From NCBI GenBank assembly GCA_902761585.1, contig CACWKX010000017.1, forward strand, positions 1 through 64,000: a stretch of DNA of 64,000 nucleotides, written 5' to 3'. This DNA is from an uncultured Lachnospiraceae bacterium. Lineage in GTDB: Bacteria; Bacillota; Clostridia; Lachnospirales; Lachnospiraceae. The translations under genes and the position numbers were made by a program. This document shows, piece after piece, positions 45,421-55,864 of the stretch (the first letter of the stretch is position 1; the number at the start of each line of letters is the position of its first letter). A model generated the notes under the pieces. It saw only the letters and a list, made by a program, of their open reading frames with translations. It ran no database searches and was not told the origin of the DNA.

Positions 45421-47684
45421 TGAGAGAAGAGTGGACAGGTTTCAAGGGAAGCAAATGGACGGATGATGTCAATGTCCGTCAGTTCATCCAGGACAACTAC
45501 ACACCGTACGACGGGGACGAAAGCTTCCTCGAGGGACCGACGGAGGCGACCGACAGGCTCTGGGGAAAGCTCCAGGAGCTTCAGAAGGAGGAGCGCAAAA
45601 GAGGCGGTGTCCTTGAGTGCGAGACGGAGGTTGTCACAGGTCTGACGGCTTACGGTCCGGGCTACATCGATGAGTCTATGAAGGATCTGGAGAAGATTGT
45701 CGGCCTTCAGACAGACAAGCCGCTGAAGCGGGCATTCATGCCATACGGCGGTATAAAGATGGCGGAGGAAGCGGCAGAGACCTACGGCTACAAGGTTAAC
45801 CCGAAGTTCCACAAGATCTTCAACGAGTACCACAAGACCCATAACCAGGCTGTCTTTGATGCCTATACCCCTGAGATGCGCGCTGCCCGCCATTCTCATA
45901 TCATCACCGGACTTCCGGACACCTACGGAAGAGGAAGAATCGTCGGCGATTACCGCCGTGTCGCACTGTACGGAATCGATTTCCTGATCGCGAAGAAGCA
46001 GGAAGATTTTGCCAACTGTGGCGACGGGACGATGACCGATGATGTCATCCGTCAGAGAGAGGAGATTTCCGATCAGATTCGCGCGCTGCGCGGCATGAAG
46101 GAGATGGCGCAGTCCTACGGCTACGATATCTCAGGACCGGCTAAGGATGCCCATGAGGCTGTCCAGTGGCTCTATTTCGGATACCTGGCTGCAATCAAGA
46201 CCCAGAACGGGGCGGCAATGTCCGTCGGCCGCATTTCCACCTTCCTGGATATCTATATCAGCAGAGACCTTGCTGCCGGAAAGATCACCGAGAAGGAGGC
46301 TCAGGAGCTGATCGACCATCTGGTCATGAAGTTCCGTATGGTCAAATTTGCGAGAATCCCGTCCTACAACCAGCTGTTCTCCGGTGACCCGGTCTGGGCA
46401 ACCCTGGAGGTTGCGGGCTTTGGCATGGACGGCCGTCACATGGTGACCAGAAATGATTTCCGCTTCCTGCATACCCTCGAGAACATGGGACCGGCTCCGG
46501 AGCCGAACCTTACCGTCCTTTACACGAAGAAGCTGCCGGAGAACTTCCGCCGCTATGCTGCGAAGATCTCTGTGAATACCTCCTCGATTCAGTATGAGAA
46601 TGACGATGTCATGCGTCCGGTCTGGGGCGACGATTACAGCATCTGCTGCTGTGTGTCCGCAACGCAGACCGGCAAGGAGATGCAGTTCTTCGGTGCGCGT
46701 GCAAACCTTGCAAAGGCACTGTTGTATGCGATCAACGGCGGAAAGGATGAGAAGTTCCTCGACAAGCAGGGCCGCCATATGCAGGTCGGACCGGAGCTGG
46801 CACCGATCACCTCCGAGTATCTGGACTACAATGAGGTTATGCACAAGTACGATCTTATGCTGGACTGGCTGGCAGGACTCTATGTCAACATCCTGAACCT
46901 GATCCAGTACATGCATGACAAGTACTACTATGAGGCAGCCGAGATGGCACTCATCGATACCGATGTCAGAAGAACATTCGCAACCGGTATCGCTGGGTTC
47001 TCCCATGTCGTGGATTCCATCTCTGCGATCAAGTATGCAAAGGTCAAGACGGTCCGCGACGAGACAGGGCTCGTGGTCGACTATAAGATCGAGGGTGACT
47101 TCCCGCGCTATGGAAACGATGACGACCGTGCGGATGACATCGCGGTCTGGTTGCTGAAGACCTTCATGAAGAAGATCAAGAAGCATCATACCTACCGCAA
47201 TTCCGAACCGACGACCTCGATCCTGACCATCACCTCCAACGTCGTGTACGGGAAGGCAACCGGAGCGCTGCCGGATGGAAGAGAAGCCTTCACTCCATTT
47301 GCACCAGGGGCCAACCCGGCGTACGGAGCAGAGCAGAACGGACTGCTTGCATCCCTCAACTCCGTGGCAAAGGTACCGTATGAGTATGCACTGGACGGCA
47401 TCTCCAACACCCAGACGATCAACCCAGGCGCACTCGGCCACTCAACTGAAGAACGTTCTGAGAATCTGGTCAACGTCCTTGACGGATATTTCGAGAAGGG
47501 TGCTCATCACCTGAATGTCAATGTCTTCGGCGTTGAGAAGCTGAAGGATGCGATGGAGCATCCGGAGAAGCCGGAGTATGCGAACTTCACGATCCGTGTA
47601 TCCGGATACGCGGTCAAGTTCATCGACCTGACAAGAGAGCAGCAGCTCGATGTCATCGCGAGAACCTGCCACGACAGACTTTAA
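45420..47684 (+). CDS. pflB: Pyruvate formate-lyase
   Basis: This 754-residue glycyl radical enzyme converts pyruvate and CoA to acetyl-CoA and formate in anaerobic metabolism. The active-site cysteine pair lies in [14 protein letters not shown] and the radical glycine in RVSGYAVKF close to the C terminus. Codon use looks strongly biased, as expected for an abundant protein, and this also creates long false open frames on the other strand. ATG 45420 is 7 bases after GAGAGGAG; ATG 45417 is adjacent. Confidence 0.96.
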   Translation: MREEWTGFKGSKWTDDVNVRQFIQDNYTPYDGDESFLEGPTEATDRLWGKLQELQKEERKRGGVLECETEVVTGLTAYGPGYIDESMKDLEKIVGLQTDKPLKRAFMPYGGIKMAEEAAETYGYKVNPKFHKIFNEYHKTHNQAVFDAYTPEMRAARHSHIITGLPDTYGRGRIVGDYRRVALYGIDFLIAKKQEDFANCGDGTMTDDVIRQREEISDQIRALRGMKEMAQSYGYDISGPAKDAHEAVQWLYFGYLAAIKTQNGAAMSVGRISTFLDIYISRDLAAGKITEKEAQELIDHLVMKFRMVKFARIPSYNQLFSGDPVWATLEVAGFGMDGRHMVTRNDFRFLHTLENMGPAPEPNLTVLYTKKLPENFRRYAAKISVNTSSIQYENDDVMRPVWGDDYSICCCVSATQTGKEMQFFGARANLAKALLYAINGGKDEKFLDKQGRHMQVGPELAPITSEYLDYNEVMHKYDLMLDWLAGLYVNILNLIQYMHDKYYYEAAEMALIDTDVRRTFATGIAGFSHVVDSISAIKYAKVKTVRDETGLVVDYKIEGDFPRYGNDDDRADDIAVWLLKTFMKKIKKHHTYRNSEPTTSILTITSNVVYGKATGALPDGREAFTPFAPGANPAYGAEQNGLLASLNSVAKVPYEYALDGISNTQTINPGALGHSTEERSENLVNVLDGYFEKGAHHLNVNVFGVEKLKDAMEHPEKPEYANFTIRVSGYAVKFIDLTREQQLDVIARTCHDRL

Positions 47685-47697
47685 TTTTGGACAAAGA

Positions 47698-47737
47698 AAG
47701 CTGCCCCTTTCGGGAAATCCCGGAAGGGGCAGCTTTT
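47698..47737 (+). terminator. Terminator of the pfl operon
   Basis: AAGCTGCCCCTTTCGGG pairs with CCCGGAAGGGGCAGCTTTT around a 4-base loop, and is followed by T residues. Confidence 0.9.
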
Positions 47738-47828
47738 GTGCAGGAATCTGGAAAACAATGCACAGCTTCCGCAGGTGATATGGTAAGATGAAACCAGCAG
47801 ATGACGAGGAAGACCTGCGGGAGGTGTT

Positions 47829-49202
47829 ATGGCTTCAAAATGCAATGTGAACGACTGGGATGAAATCCAGTGTATCAGTGCCTATATGGAAACCGGTGAT
47901 CAGCTCGTCGTGAAGGGTGTCTATCAGGACAGTTTCGGATTCCCGATAGAGGGGAGCATCCGGCTGGATGTCAGGAAGCACGCTGTCCATATGGAAGCCG
48001 ATCAGGGAGACCGGGCACTGAGTGCGGATTATCAGCTGGGCCATCCGATGCATATCCGGACAACACCGAAGCTGTCAAAGATCGAGCTGAACGGAAAGCA
48101 GACACTGATCATTCCGGATGATGATTCGTATAACCGGTTTGTGAAATTGCTCCGGTACATTGCCATGGCAGGAAAGGCCGGAGACGATCCGGATCCGGAG
48201 AATGACGCTTCCGGCACAGGCAGCAAGGACAGCGCAGACAGCAAAGACAGCAACGACAGAAGCACCATGGCAGCAGGCGGTGGTGCAGACGGGCAGACCG
48301 AGGCAAGTCCGGGAGAGGAACCGGACCGAAAGCCAGAGGGGCAAGCCGAGGCAAGTCCGGAGAGCGGGACAGACAGGGAAAACCAGATCCGTGCGCTGGC
48401 CCGGATCGAGGACAGTGCATCCTACGAACAGCTTCAGAAGCTGGTTGGTCTTGAGTCGGTCAAGAAGGATGTGGTTCAGCTTGCCAATCTGATGAAGATG
48501 CAGGTGCGCCGGAAGGAGCAGAAGCTGCCGGAGGTTCCATTTTCGCTCCATCTGGTTTTTTCCGGCAATCCCGGGACCGGCAAGACGACGATCGCCCGGA
48601 TTCTGGCAGGCATCTACAAGGATATTGGTGTGTTGTCGAAGGGCCAGCTTGTCGAATGTGACAGGGGAGACCTCGTGGCTGGCTACGTTGGACAGACCGC
48701 GATCCGGACAAAGGAGAAGATCGAGGCGGCGAAGGGCGGCATCCTGTTCATCGATGAAGCCTATACACTCGCACGCGGGGAAAATGACTTTGGCCAGGAA
48801 GCCATCGACACGATTCTGAAGGCAATGGAAGACCTGCGGGAAGATTTTGTCGTCATTGTCGCCGGGTACACGGAGCTGATGAAGGAATTCATCGGAAGCA
48901 ATCCGGGATTGAAGTCGAGGTTCAATAAGTACATCGAATTTCCGGATTATACGGCTGACGAGCTGGTAAAGATTTTCTACACCATGACGGAGAAGTACAA
49001 CTACCGGCTGACGGACAAGGCAAAGGAGAAAGCAGAGGAAAAGATTCGAAAGATGGAGGCAGAAAAAGGGCCCCATTTTGCGAACGCGCGGGATGTCCGG
49101 AATCTGTTCGAGAAGATTGTGACGAACCAGGCGACGAGGCTGGCAGAACTTCCGGACGCGGACATCAGGGAGATTACGGAAGCAGATATTTGCCTTGTTT
49201 AA
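47829..49202 (+). CDS. AAA+ ATPase of the SpoVK/CbbX family
   Basis: This 457-residue protein has an unrecognised N-terminal domain (about 1-110), an acidic and Ser/Gly-rich linker (about 115-185) and a AAA+ module. The module begins LVGLESVKKDV, with Walker A GNPGTGKTT, Walker B GILFIDEAYTL, and NPGLKSRF as the arginine finger region. SpoVK and CbbX are ring-forming remodelling ATPases. No sporulation or RuBisCO genes are near, so the partner is unknown. Confidence 0.85.
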   Translation: MASKCNVNDWDEIQCISAYMETGDQLVVKGVYQDSFGFPIEGSIRLDVRKHAVHMEADQGDRALSADYQLGHPMHIRTTPKLSKIELNGKQTLIIPDDDSYNRFVKLLRYIAMAGKAGDDPDPENDASGTGSKDSADSKDSNDRSTMAAGGGADGQTEASPGEEPDRKPEGQAEASPESGTDRENQIRALARIEDSASYEQLQKLVGLESVKKDVVQLANLMKMQVRRKEQKLPEVPFSLHLVFSGNPGTGKTTIARILAGIYKDIGVLSKGQLVECDRGDLVAGYVGQTAIRTKEKIEAAKGGILFIDEAYTLARGENDFGQEAIDTILKAMEDLREDFVVIVAGYTELMKEFIGSNPGLKSRFNKYIEFPDYTADELVKIFYTMTEKYNYRLTDKAKEKAEEKIRKMEAEKGPHFANARDVRNLFEKIVTNQATRLAELPDADIREITEADICLV

Positions 49203-49335
49203 ACTAATATACGGTGTTAAAATAAAGCATCCGATGGGTGTCCGGCGACGGGTTCATCCATGAATGTGTCCCGGAAGGAATCCTGCCGGGGCAGTCAGTT
49301 CACTGGAAAACAGGAACAGGTGAGGAGGATTATTC

Positions 49336-50475
49336 ATGAAACAGGGGAATATGCTGGCGATGATTCTCGCCGGCGGAAGAGGGAGCCGTCTTCATGAGCT
49401 GACCTCGAAGGTTGCAAAGCCGGCTGTCTCATATGGCGGAAAGTACCGCATCATCGACTTCCCGCTCAGTAACTGCGCGAACAGCGGCGTCGACATTGTA
49501 GGCGTTCTGACGCAGTATGAATCTGTTCTGCTCAACAGTTATGTCGCAGGAGGCGGACGCTGGGGACTTGACACGAAGGACAGCGGCGTTTTTGTGCTGA
49601 CGCCCCGTGAGAAAGCGGAGACGGGACTCGACGTCTACAGGGGAACTGCGGATGCCATATCGCAGAATATCGATTTCATTGACCAGTACAATCCGGAATT
49701 TCTGCTGGTTCTTTCCGGAGATCATATTTACAAGATGGATTACTCCGAGATGCTGAAGGCTCATATCAAGGCGGAGGCGGATGCGACAATCGCCGTGATC
49801 GGGGTCCCGATCAGGGAGGCAAGCCGGTTCGGGATCATGAATACCGATGAGACTGGCAGGATTGTTGAGTTCGAGGAGAAGCCGGAGCACCCGAAGAGCA
49901 ATCTGGCATCGATGGGAATCTATATCTTCAACTGGAAGCTGCTTCGGAAGATGCTTGTTGCGGATATGAAGGATCCGGATTCTGCCCACGATTTCGGGAA
50001 GAACATCATTCCTCAGATGCTCGCGGACGGAAAGACACTTCTTGCATACGAGTTCAAGGGCTACTGGAAGGATGTGGGGACCATCGATTCCCTCTGGGAA
50101 GCGAACATGGACCTTCTGGACAAGAAGGACGAGCTGGATCTTGGCGCTTATTCCTGGAAAATTTACACAGCGGATGTCTCGACCCTTCCGGCTTACATCG
50201 GCGACAAGGCTGAGACAGACCGCGTCTATATCACGCAGGGCTGTGAGTGCAGCGGGAAGGTTACCCACACCGTTATGTTTACGAACTCGAAGGTCGCAGA
50301 AGGGGCGACGGTCACAGATTCTGTCCTCATGCCGGGGGCTGTGGTCGACGAGGGCGCAACGGTCATCCGGGCGATGATAGCCAACGGTGTCCGGATCGGA
50401 AAGGGTGCCGTTGTCGGCAGCGCAGACAGTGAGCACATCGAACTGGTTTCAAAGAATGTAAAGGGGGTGGAGTGA
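49336..50475 (+). CDS. glgC: Glucose-1-phosphate adenylyltransferase GlgC
   Basis: This 379-residue enzyme makes ADP-glucose for glycogen. It has [12 protein letters not shown] at the nucleotide site, [19 protein letters not shown], the GTADAISQN block and [10 protein letters not shown], and a left-handed beta-helix C-terminal domain. GTGAGGAGG precedes the start. It overlaps the glgD region at its stop codon; the two form a heteromeric enzyme in Firmicutes. Confidence 0.95.
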   Translation: MKQGNMLAMILAGGRGSRLHELTSKVAKPAVSYGGKYRIIDFPLSNCANSGVDIVGVLTQYESVLLNSYVAGGGRWGLDTKDSGVFVLTPREKAETGLDVYRGTADAISQNIDFIDQYNPEFLLVLSGDHIYKMDYSEMLKAHIKAEADATIAVIGVPIREASRFGIMNTDETGRIVEFEEKPEHPKSNLASMGIYIFNWKLLRKMLVADMKDPDSAHDFGKNIIPQMLADGKTLLAYEFKGYWKDVGTIDSLWEANMDLLDKKDELDLGAYSWKIYTADVSTLPAYIGDKAETDRVYITQGCECSGKVTHTVMFTNSKVAEGATVTDSVLMPGAVVDEGATVIRAMIANGVRIGKGAVVGSADSEHIELVSKNVKGVE

Positions 50476-50477
50476 TC

Positions 50478-51602
50478 ATGGCAAAGGCATTCGGCATCGT
50501 AACTTCAACTCCAAGACGTGTCAGAGTCTACGGCCTGCAGGATTTCCGCTCGGCAGGAGCGATTCCACTGTTCGGAAGGTACAGGGTCATTGATTTCCCG
50601 GTCTCCAATCTGAGCAACAGCGGCATCGACAATATCCAGGTGTTCATCGGCGGAAAGTATCCGCGCTCCCTGGTTGATCATCTGGGCACCGGGCGTCAGT
50701 ACAACATCAACTCCAAGAGAGGAAGACTTCAGCTTCTGTACTGCGAGGAGGACAGCCGGAACGAGGCTTATAACACCGACATCGCCAACTATCTGGCAAA
50801 CAGAGACTATCTGGAGCGAATGGAAGAGGAGTACGTGGTGGTCACACCGTGCTACATGGTTTTCCGCCAGGATTTCTCGGACCTTCTGCAGCAGCACATT
50901 GAATCCGGTGCGGATATCACCATGCTGTATCACAAGGTTTCGAATGCGAGGGACCATTTTCTGAACTGCCGTGTGATGACGCTGGATGATGAACAGACAG
51001 TGATGAGCCTCTCCGGAAATCATGCCAACAAGCAGAGCCAGAATATTTTCATGGATACCTATATCATGAAACGGGAGCTGTTCCTGACGCTGATTGACAA
51101 GACAGCTGCCTTCTCGTCTGCGTTCTCGATGTCGCAGATGCTGGAGTACCGGCTCGGAAAGACCGATCTGGTGATTCGCGGGGTACAGCACAAGGGCTAC
51201 TTCGCAGCGATCGCAGATCTGGATGCATACTATGAGGCCAATATGGAGCTACTGGATCAGAAGACGACAAGGTCGCTGTTCACAGTCGACTGGCCTTTCT
51301 ATACAACCACGACGGACGCCTGCCCGACCACAATCATGGAAGGAGCGACTGTCAGAAGGAGTGTCGTCGCAGATGGTTCAGAGATCGAGGGTGATGTCGA
51401 GAACTGTGTCCTTGGGCGCGGCGTCAAGGTTGGAAAGGGCGCTGTCGTGAAGAACAGCATCATTCTTTCCTATGTGGAAATCGGACCCGGTGTCCATGTC
51501 GAAAATGAGGTTGTGGACAAGTGGACGAGGATCACACGAACGAAGGAAATGACAGCACCTGAAGGGAAAACCGGATTTGTCAGAAAATCTGATCTGCTTT
51601 AA
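50478..51602 (+). CDS. glgD: GlgD subunit of glucose-1-phosphate adenylyltransferase
   Basis: This protein of about 374 residues is the regulatory or non-catalytic partner of GlgC. It keeps the fold but lacks the G-G-x-G-x-R-L nucleotide loop (here STPRRVRVYGL). RVIDFPVSNLSN and the beta-helix domain are retained. ATG at 50478 lies 6 bases after GGGGGTGGAG; GTG at 50472 is an alternative. No glgA or glgB is adjacent. Confidence 0.93.
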   Translation: MAKAFGIVTSTPRRVRVYGLQDFRSAGAIPLFGRYRVIDFPVSNLSNSGIDNIQVFIGGKYPRSLVDHLGTGRQYNINSKRGRLQLLYCEEDSRNEAYNTDIANYLANRDYLERMEEEYVVVTPCYMVFRQDFSDLLQQHIESGADITMLYHKVSNARDHFLNCRVMTLDDEQTVMSLSGNHANKQSQNIFMDTYIMKRELFLTLIDKTAAFSSAFSMSQMLEYRLGKTDLVIRGVQHKGYFAAIADLDAYYEANMELLDQKTTRSLFTVDWPFYTTTTDACPTTIMEGATVRRSVVADGSEIEGDVENCVLGRGVKVGKGAVVKNSIILSYVEIGPGVHVENEVVDKWTRITRTKEMTAPEGKTGFVRKSDLL

Positions 51603-51611
51603 GAATCGAAC

Positions 51612-51650
51612 CCCCTGTACCTTCATTCAACGGAGGTACAGGGGATTTTT
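51612..51650 (+). terminator. Terminator of the glgCD operon
   Basis: CCCCTGTACCT and AGGTACAGGGG form a perfect stem followed by ATTTTT. The 270 bases to the Feo gene contain a GTGCCT/AGGCAC dyad at 51825-51839 and the Feo promoter, and no gene. Confidence 0.9.
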
Positions 51651-51850
51651 CTGCCTTCCTCCAACCGGTCTTTCGGCAACGGCAGACAATGCAGGGATAC
51701 AGGAGAGCGTATCATACTCAACAGAAGCAGTCCTTCGTGAGGGGGCCGTGCTTCCCAAGCATGCAGCGGTGAGGGGAGGGAAAAAACATCGGCGACAGGC
51801 ATGTTGACTTTGTCACACTGTACAGTGCCTTTCAGGCACCGCCGCCGCGG

Positions 51851-51879
51851 TTGACATCTTGGATGTGAGTGTTTATAGT
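51851..51879 (+). promoter_or_regulatory. Promoter of the FeoAB gene
   Basis: TTGACA at 51851-51856 and TATAGT at 51874-51879 have a 17-base spacer and lie about 45 bases before the start codon. No Fur-like box overlaps it. Confidence 0.75.
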
Positions 51880-51921
51880 CAAGTACGACTCTTGGAGACG
51901 GGACAGACAGAAGGGAATAAC

Positions 51922-54342
51922 ATGACATTAGACGAACTCCCGATTGGGAAAACAGCAACCGTCAGCGTTGTCGGAGGTAGTGGAGAATTGCGGCAGCATT
52001 TCCTGGATATGGGAATTATCCCGACCACCGACATTACGATGGTGAAATATGCCCCTATGGGGGATCCGGTCGAAGTACGGATTAAGAGCTATGAGCTTTC
52101 ACTGCGTGTCGCAGACGCAAAGCAGATCGAGATCAGAGATGTACGCGATGGACTGGATGCAGCGCATGGAACAGAAAATCGAAACGCAGCAGAAATGGGA
52201 AGAGAAGCTGCTGTGCGTGAGGGTAAGGGGGACCGTCATAATCTCCGGCAGGCTGTGCCTCACCCAGGACTTGGTGAAGGCGGTAAGTACCATGTCAAGG
52301 CTGATGAGCATCCGGTTCCGGATGGTACCATCCTGACATTTGCCCTTGCCGGCAACCAGAACTGCGGGAAGACAACGCTCTTCAACCAGCTGACCGGCTC
52401 CAATCAGCATGTCGGCAACTTTCCGGGCGTGACAGTCGACCGTAAGGACGGCGCGATCCGCGGCTTCAAGGATACGCTGGTGACAGATCTTCCCGGCATT
52501 TATTCGATGTCGCCCTACACGGACGAGGAGATTGTCTCCAGGCAGTTTATTCTGGACAACCATCCGAAGGGCATCATCAACATCGTGGACGCGACAAACA
52601 TTGAACGGAACCTGTACCTGACGATGCAGCTGATGGAGCTGAATATTCCGATGGTCATCGCGCTGAACATGATGGACGAGGTTCGGGAGAATGGCGGCTC
52701 GATTCTGATTAACAAGATGGAGGAGATGCTTGGCGTGCCGGTCGTTCCGATCTCAGCTGCGAAGAACGAGGGCATTTCCGAGCTGATCGACCATGCCATC
52801 CATGTGGCCAAATACCAGGAGCGCCCCGGAAGACAGGATTTCTGCTCCGAAACGGAGGATGGCGGGGCAGTTCACAGATGTCTTCACGGTATCATGCATC
52901 TGATCCAGGACCATGCTCAGAAAGCGGATATTCCGCTCCGGTTTGCAGCTTCGAAGGTCGTCGAGGGGGATGAACGTGTCATTAACCGGCTGAATCTTGA
53001 TCAGAACGAGAAAGAGATGATCGAGCATATTGTTCAGCAGATGGAGAAGGAACGCGGACTTGACCGTGCAGCCGCGATGGCGGACATGCGCTTTGATTTC
53101 ATCAACAGGGTCTGCAGTGCCTGTGTAGTAAAACCCAGAGAAAGCAAGGGACATATCAGATCGCAGAAGATCGATAAAATCTTGACAGGCAAGTATACGG
53201 CAATCCCGATGTTTGTTCTGATCATGGGGCTTGTCTTCTATCTGACTTTCAACGTAATCGGTTCGTTTTTGCAGAACTTGCTTCAGGCAGGGATTGATGC
53301 GCTTGGCGCTCAGGTATCGACGCTGCTTTCGCAGACCGGTGCCAGCAGCTGGATTAAATCGCTTGTTGTCGATGCAATTTTTGGCGGCGTGGGGACAGTC
53401 CTGAGCTTCGTTCCACTCATCGTCGTCCTGTTCTTTTTCCTGTCGATCCTGGAGGACTCCGGCTACATGGCGAGGGTGGCATTCGTGATGGACAAGCCGC
53501 TCCGTAAGATTGGCCTTTCCGGCCGCTCGATTGTACCGATGCTGGTCGGTTTCGGATGCACGGTGCCGGGTGTCATGGCATCGAGAACCCTTCCATCAGA
53601 GAGGGACAGGAAGATGACCATTCTGCTGACTCCTTTTATGAGCTGTTCAGCAAAGGTTCCGATTTATGTGTTCCTGTCGGTTCTGTTTTTTCCTGGGCAT
53701 GCAGGTCTTGTCGTTGTCCTTCTGTACCTGATGGGCATCCTGACTGGCGTGCTGGTTGCATGGATCTTTAAGAAGACGACATTCCGCGGCGAAGCGGTTC
53801 CGTTTGTCATGGAGCTCCCGAACTATCGGATGCCAAGCCCGAAGAATGTCCTTCAGCTGATGTGGGACAAGGCAAAGGATTTCCTGCAGAGAGCCTTCAC
53901 GGTCATCTTTCTGGCGACCCTTGTGATCTGGTTCCTTCAGAATTTTGGGACGAATCTGAATATTGTGGAGGACTCTTCAAAGAGTATCCTGGCGGTCATC
54001 GCCGGCGCTGTTGCTCCGATCTTCAAGCCAATGGGACTGGGTGATTGGCGGATTGTGACTTCCCTGATCGCAGGCTTCATGGCCAAGGAAAGTGTGGTCT
54101 CCACATTGAACCTGGTGTTCGGCTCAAGGGCAGCCATCACGGCAGCGATCACGCCGCTGGCAGGCTTCTGTCTTCTGGTATTCTGTCTGCTCTACACCCC
54201 CTGCGTCGCTGCAGTTTCCTCTGTGCGCAGAGAGCTTGGGACAAAGTGGATGTTCTTTGTTATAATCAATCAGTGTGTGATTGCATGGATTGCAGCATTT
54301 GTTGTGTCACTAGTTGGAAGAGCGCTGGGACTAGCCATCTAA
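51922..54342 (+). CDS. feoB: Fused FeoA-FeoB ferrous iron transporter
   Basis: This 806-residue protein joins a FeoA domain (about residues 1-75, LDELPIGKTATVSVVGG and FLDMGIIPTTDI) to a complete FeoB. A linker of about 65 polar residues separates them. The FeoB G domain has GNQNCGKTT (144-152), DLPGIYSMSP and LNMMDEV, and the membrane part has PMLVGFGCTVPGVMASRT and the second gate region with PCVAAVSSVRRE. It imports Fe(II) across the membrane under anaerobic conditions. ATG at 51922 follows AGAAGGGA. A separate FeoA gene is not present here. Confidence 0.93.
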   Translation: MTLDELPIGKTATVSVVGGSGELRQHFLDMGIIPTTDITMVKYAPMGDPVEVRIKSYELSLRVADAKQIEIRDVRDGLDAAHGTENRNAAEMGREAAVREGKGDRHNLRQAVPHPGLGEGGKYHVKADEHPVPDGTILTFALAGNQNCGKTTLFNQLTGSNQHVGNFPGVTVDRKDGAIRGFKDTLVTDLPGIYSMSPYTDEEIVSRQFILDNHPKGIINIVDATNIERNLYLTMQLMELNIPMVIALNMMDEVRENGGSILINKMEEMLGVPVVPISAAKNEGISELIDHAIHVAKYQERPGRQDFCSETEDGGAVHRCLHGIMHLIQDHAQKADIPLRFAASKVVEGDERVINRLNLDQNEKEMIEHIVQQMEKERGLDRAAAMADMRFDFINRVCSACVVKPRESKGHIRSQKIDKILTGKYTAIPMFVLIMGLVFYLTFNVIGSFLQNLLQAGIDALGAQVSTLLSQTGASSWIKSLVVDAIFGGVGTVLSFVPLIVVLFFFLSILEDSGYMARVAFVMDKPLRKIGLSGRSIVPMLVGFGCTVPGVMASRTLPSERDRKMTILLTPFMSCSAKVPIYVFLSVLFFPGHAGLVVVLLYLMGILTGVLVAWIFKKTTFRGEAVPFVMELPNYRMPSPKNVLQLMWDKAKDFLQRAFTVIFLATLVIWFLQNFGTNLNIVEDSSKSILAVIAGAVAPIFKPMGLGDWRIVTSLIAGFMAKESVVSTLNLVFGSRAAITAAITPLAGFCLLVFCLLYTPCVAAVSSVRRELGTKWMFFVIINQCVIAWIAAFVVSLVGRALGLAI

Positions 54343-54369
54343 CCGGTCCTGTGCGGAAAGGGGAAAGCA

Positions 54370-54672
54370 ATGGTACGTCATGTCATTTTATGGAAACTGA
54401 AGGAAGAGCTTTCGGCAGAGGAGAAAGCGAAGGTAAAGAGGGAAGCGAAGGAACATCTGGAAGGACTGGTCGGTATCGTCCCCGGGCTTCGCGAGATACA
54501 TATCCATATCGAAGGCCTTCCGTCCTCCAACATGGATATGATGCTGGATGCGCTGCTGGATGACGCGGCATCCCTGAAGGGATATGCCGTCAATCCGAAC
54601 CACGTCAAGGTGGCAGATACCTATGTCAGGCCATACACGGTGGTGCGTTCCTGCCTGGACTACGAGGTCTGA
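54370..54672 (+). CDS. Dabb (stress-responsive A/B barrel) domain protein
   Basis: This 100-residue protein begins MVRHVILWKLKEE and has the pattern PGLREIHIHIEGLPSSN, then LKGYAVNPNHVKV and a C-terminal Y-stretch, which fits the dimeric A/B barrel family. Its function is unknown. It follows the Feo gene by 27 bases with AAAGGGGAAA before the start. Its stop is followed by 160 bases without a gene up to nudC, with which it converges. Confidence 0.8.
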   Translation: MVRHVILWKLKEELSAEEKAKVKREAKEHLEGLVGIVPGLREIHIHIEGLPSSNMDMMLDALLDDAASLKGYAVNPNHVKVADTYVRPYTVVRSCLDYEV

Positions 54673-54832
54673 CAGCCAGACAGTTGATGTGCACGCCGCA
54701 ACATGGCTGCCCTTCTCATAGACTCAGACGCCAGATAAGCTGCAAGGCTGAAAGGTCAACGATCAACGATCAACAAGGGAAAGTGGGGATGAGGGAGACA
54801 CAAAGCAGCAGTGCAGCGTACTGCAGCAACAA

Positions 54833-55774
54833 TTACAGCTCCTGCCTGCGGAATTTCCCAATCATATCCCAGGTCAGGGAAACAGAATGATCCTCACAGG
54901 CGAGCTCGTCTCTCGGTATCCATTCCGCGGAGGCGAGCTCGTCTTTCCCGTCTGTATTGAGGTGCACGGTCGGATCGCCATCGACCTCCGCGGCAAAACC
55001 TGAGATCAGCGAGGAGGAGAATGCCCATGGCTGCGACTCAATATACCGGATGTTTTTTACCCGCAGCCCAACCTCCTCCATCGTCTCCCGGCGTACAGCA
55101 TCCTCGAGCGTCTCCCCAATCTCAACGAAGCCGGCTACCAGGGAGTGACGCTTTGTACCCTTCCGGCTGTACTTTGTCAGCAGGATCCGGTCCTTGTCCG
55201 TGATGGCAATGATCACAACCGGTGAAATCCGCGGATAATAGATATGGCCGCATTTCGGGCAGATGACAGCGCGCTCTGTCGTTGAATGGATCGTCGTGAC
55301 ACCGCATTTTCCGCAGAAATGATGGAGCGTGTACCACTGCGCCAGCTGGACGGCTGTCGCGGCCCCGAATGAGAGATAGTCGTGTTCCAGCTCCCGGAGC
55401 GCCATCTCATTTACATACTGGTATGGGGAACGTGCGGCGGGCGTACCTGGATAAAAGAAGAAGCACTCCTCGTCGATTGAGAACAGATAGGTAAGAGGGA
55501 GTGAAAGAGCATCCGGAGCTGCTTTGTCAGAAGTAAATTTGTCTGCTGGGACAGAAGAGGGGGCTGCGGCGGCTTCAGAGGCAGATGCAGCAGGGGAAGA
55601 GAGGAGACCGGAATCACGGAGAAGATCCGAGACAGTCGGAAGCATCAGGCGGCCGTCTGCATGTTCCTTCAGGAGAATCTTCCGGTCATCAACCACGATT
55701 ACATAATCCGAGCCTTTCGGGGCGGACGGAGTATATTCATTATTGAACGTATGCGGTGCGATATCCTGTATCAT
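54833..55774 (-). CDS. nudC: NAD(+) diphosphatase NudC
   Basis: This protein of about 314 residues is a Nudix hydrolase that cleaves NADH/NAD and may remove NAD caps from RNA. The zinc site is FCGKCG and ICPKCG, the Nudix box is GFVEIGETLEDAVRRETMEEVG, and the NudC-specific stretch after it is SQPWAFSSSLISGF. An unusual Ala/Ser-rich stretch occupies the region near residues 65-85. ATG at 55774 follows AAAGGAAAGGA on the minus strand; an upstream extension to 55873 is rejected because it overlaps the divergent gene. Confidence 0.9.
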   Translation of the reverse strand: MIQDIAPHTFNNEYTPSAPKGSDYVIVVDDRKILLKEHADGRLMLPTVSDLLRDSGLLSSPAASASEAAAAPSSVPADKFTSDKAAPDALSLPLTYLFSIDEECFFFYPGTPAARSPYQYVNEMALRELEHDYLSFGAATAVQLAQWYTLHHFCGKCGVTTIHSTTERAVICPKCGHIYYPRISPVVIIAITDKDRILLTKYSRKGTKRHSLVAGFVEIGETLEDAVRRETMEEVGLRVKNIRYIESQPWAFSSSLISGFAAEVDGDPTVHLNTDGKDELASAEWIPRDELACEDHSVSLTWDMIGKFRRQEL

Positions 55775-55864
55775 ATCTTGTTCCTTTCCTTTCAGGCTGA
55801 TATTTGCTAGAATAACACTATTCAGATGTAAATGACAGAACGTTCCAGGATTGGGTGGCTGTTC

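Noticed and set aside
46131..47441. 436-codon open frame on the minus strand inside pflB
   Set aside because: It lies entirely opposite a strongly biased, highly expressed gene and has no family features or ribosome site. Codon bias of pflB explains the lack of stops.
48075..49076. 333-codon open frame on the minus strand inside the SpoVK-like gene
   Set aside because: It mirrors the real gene, whose AAA+ motifs are intact, and shows no recognisable domain.
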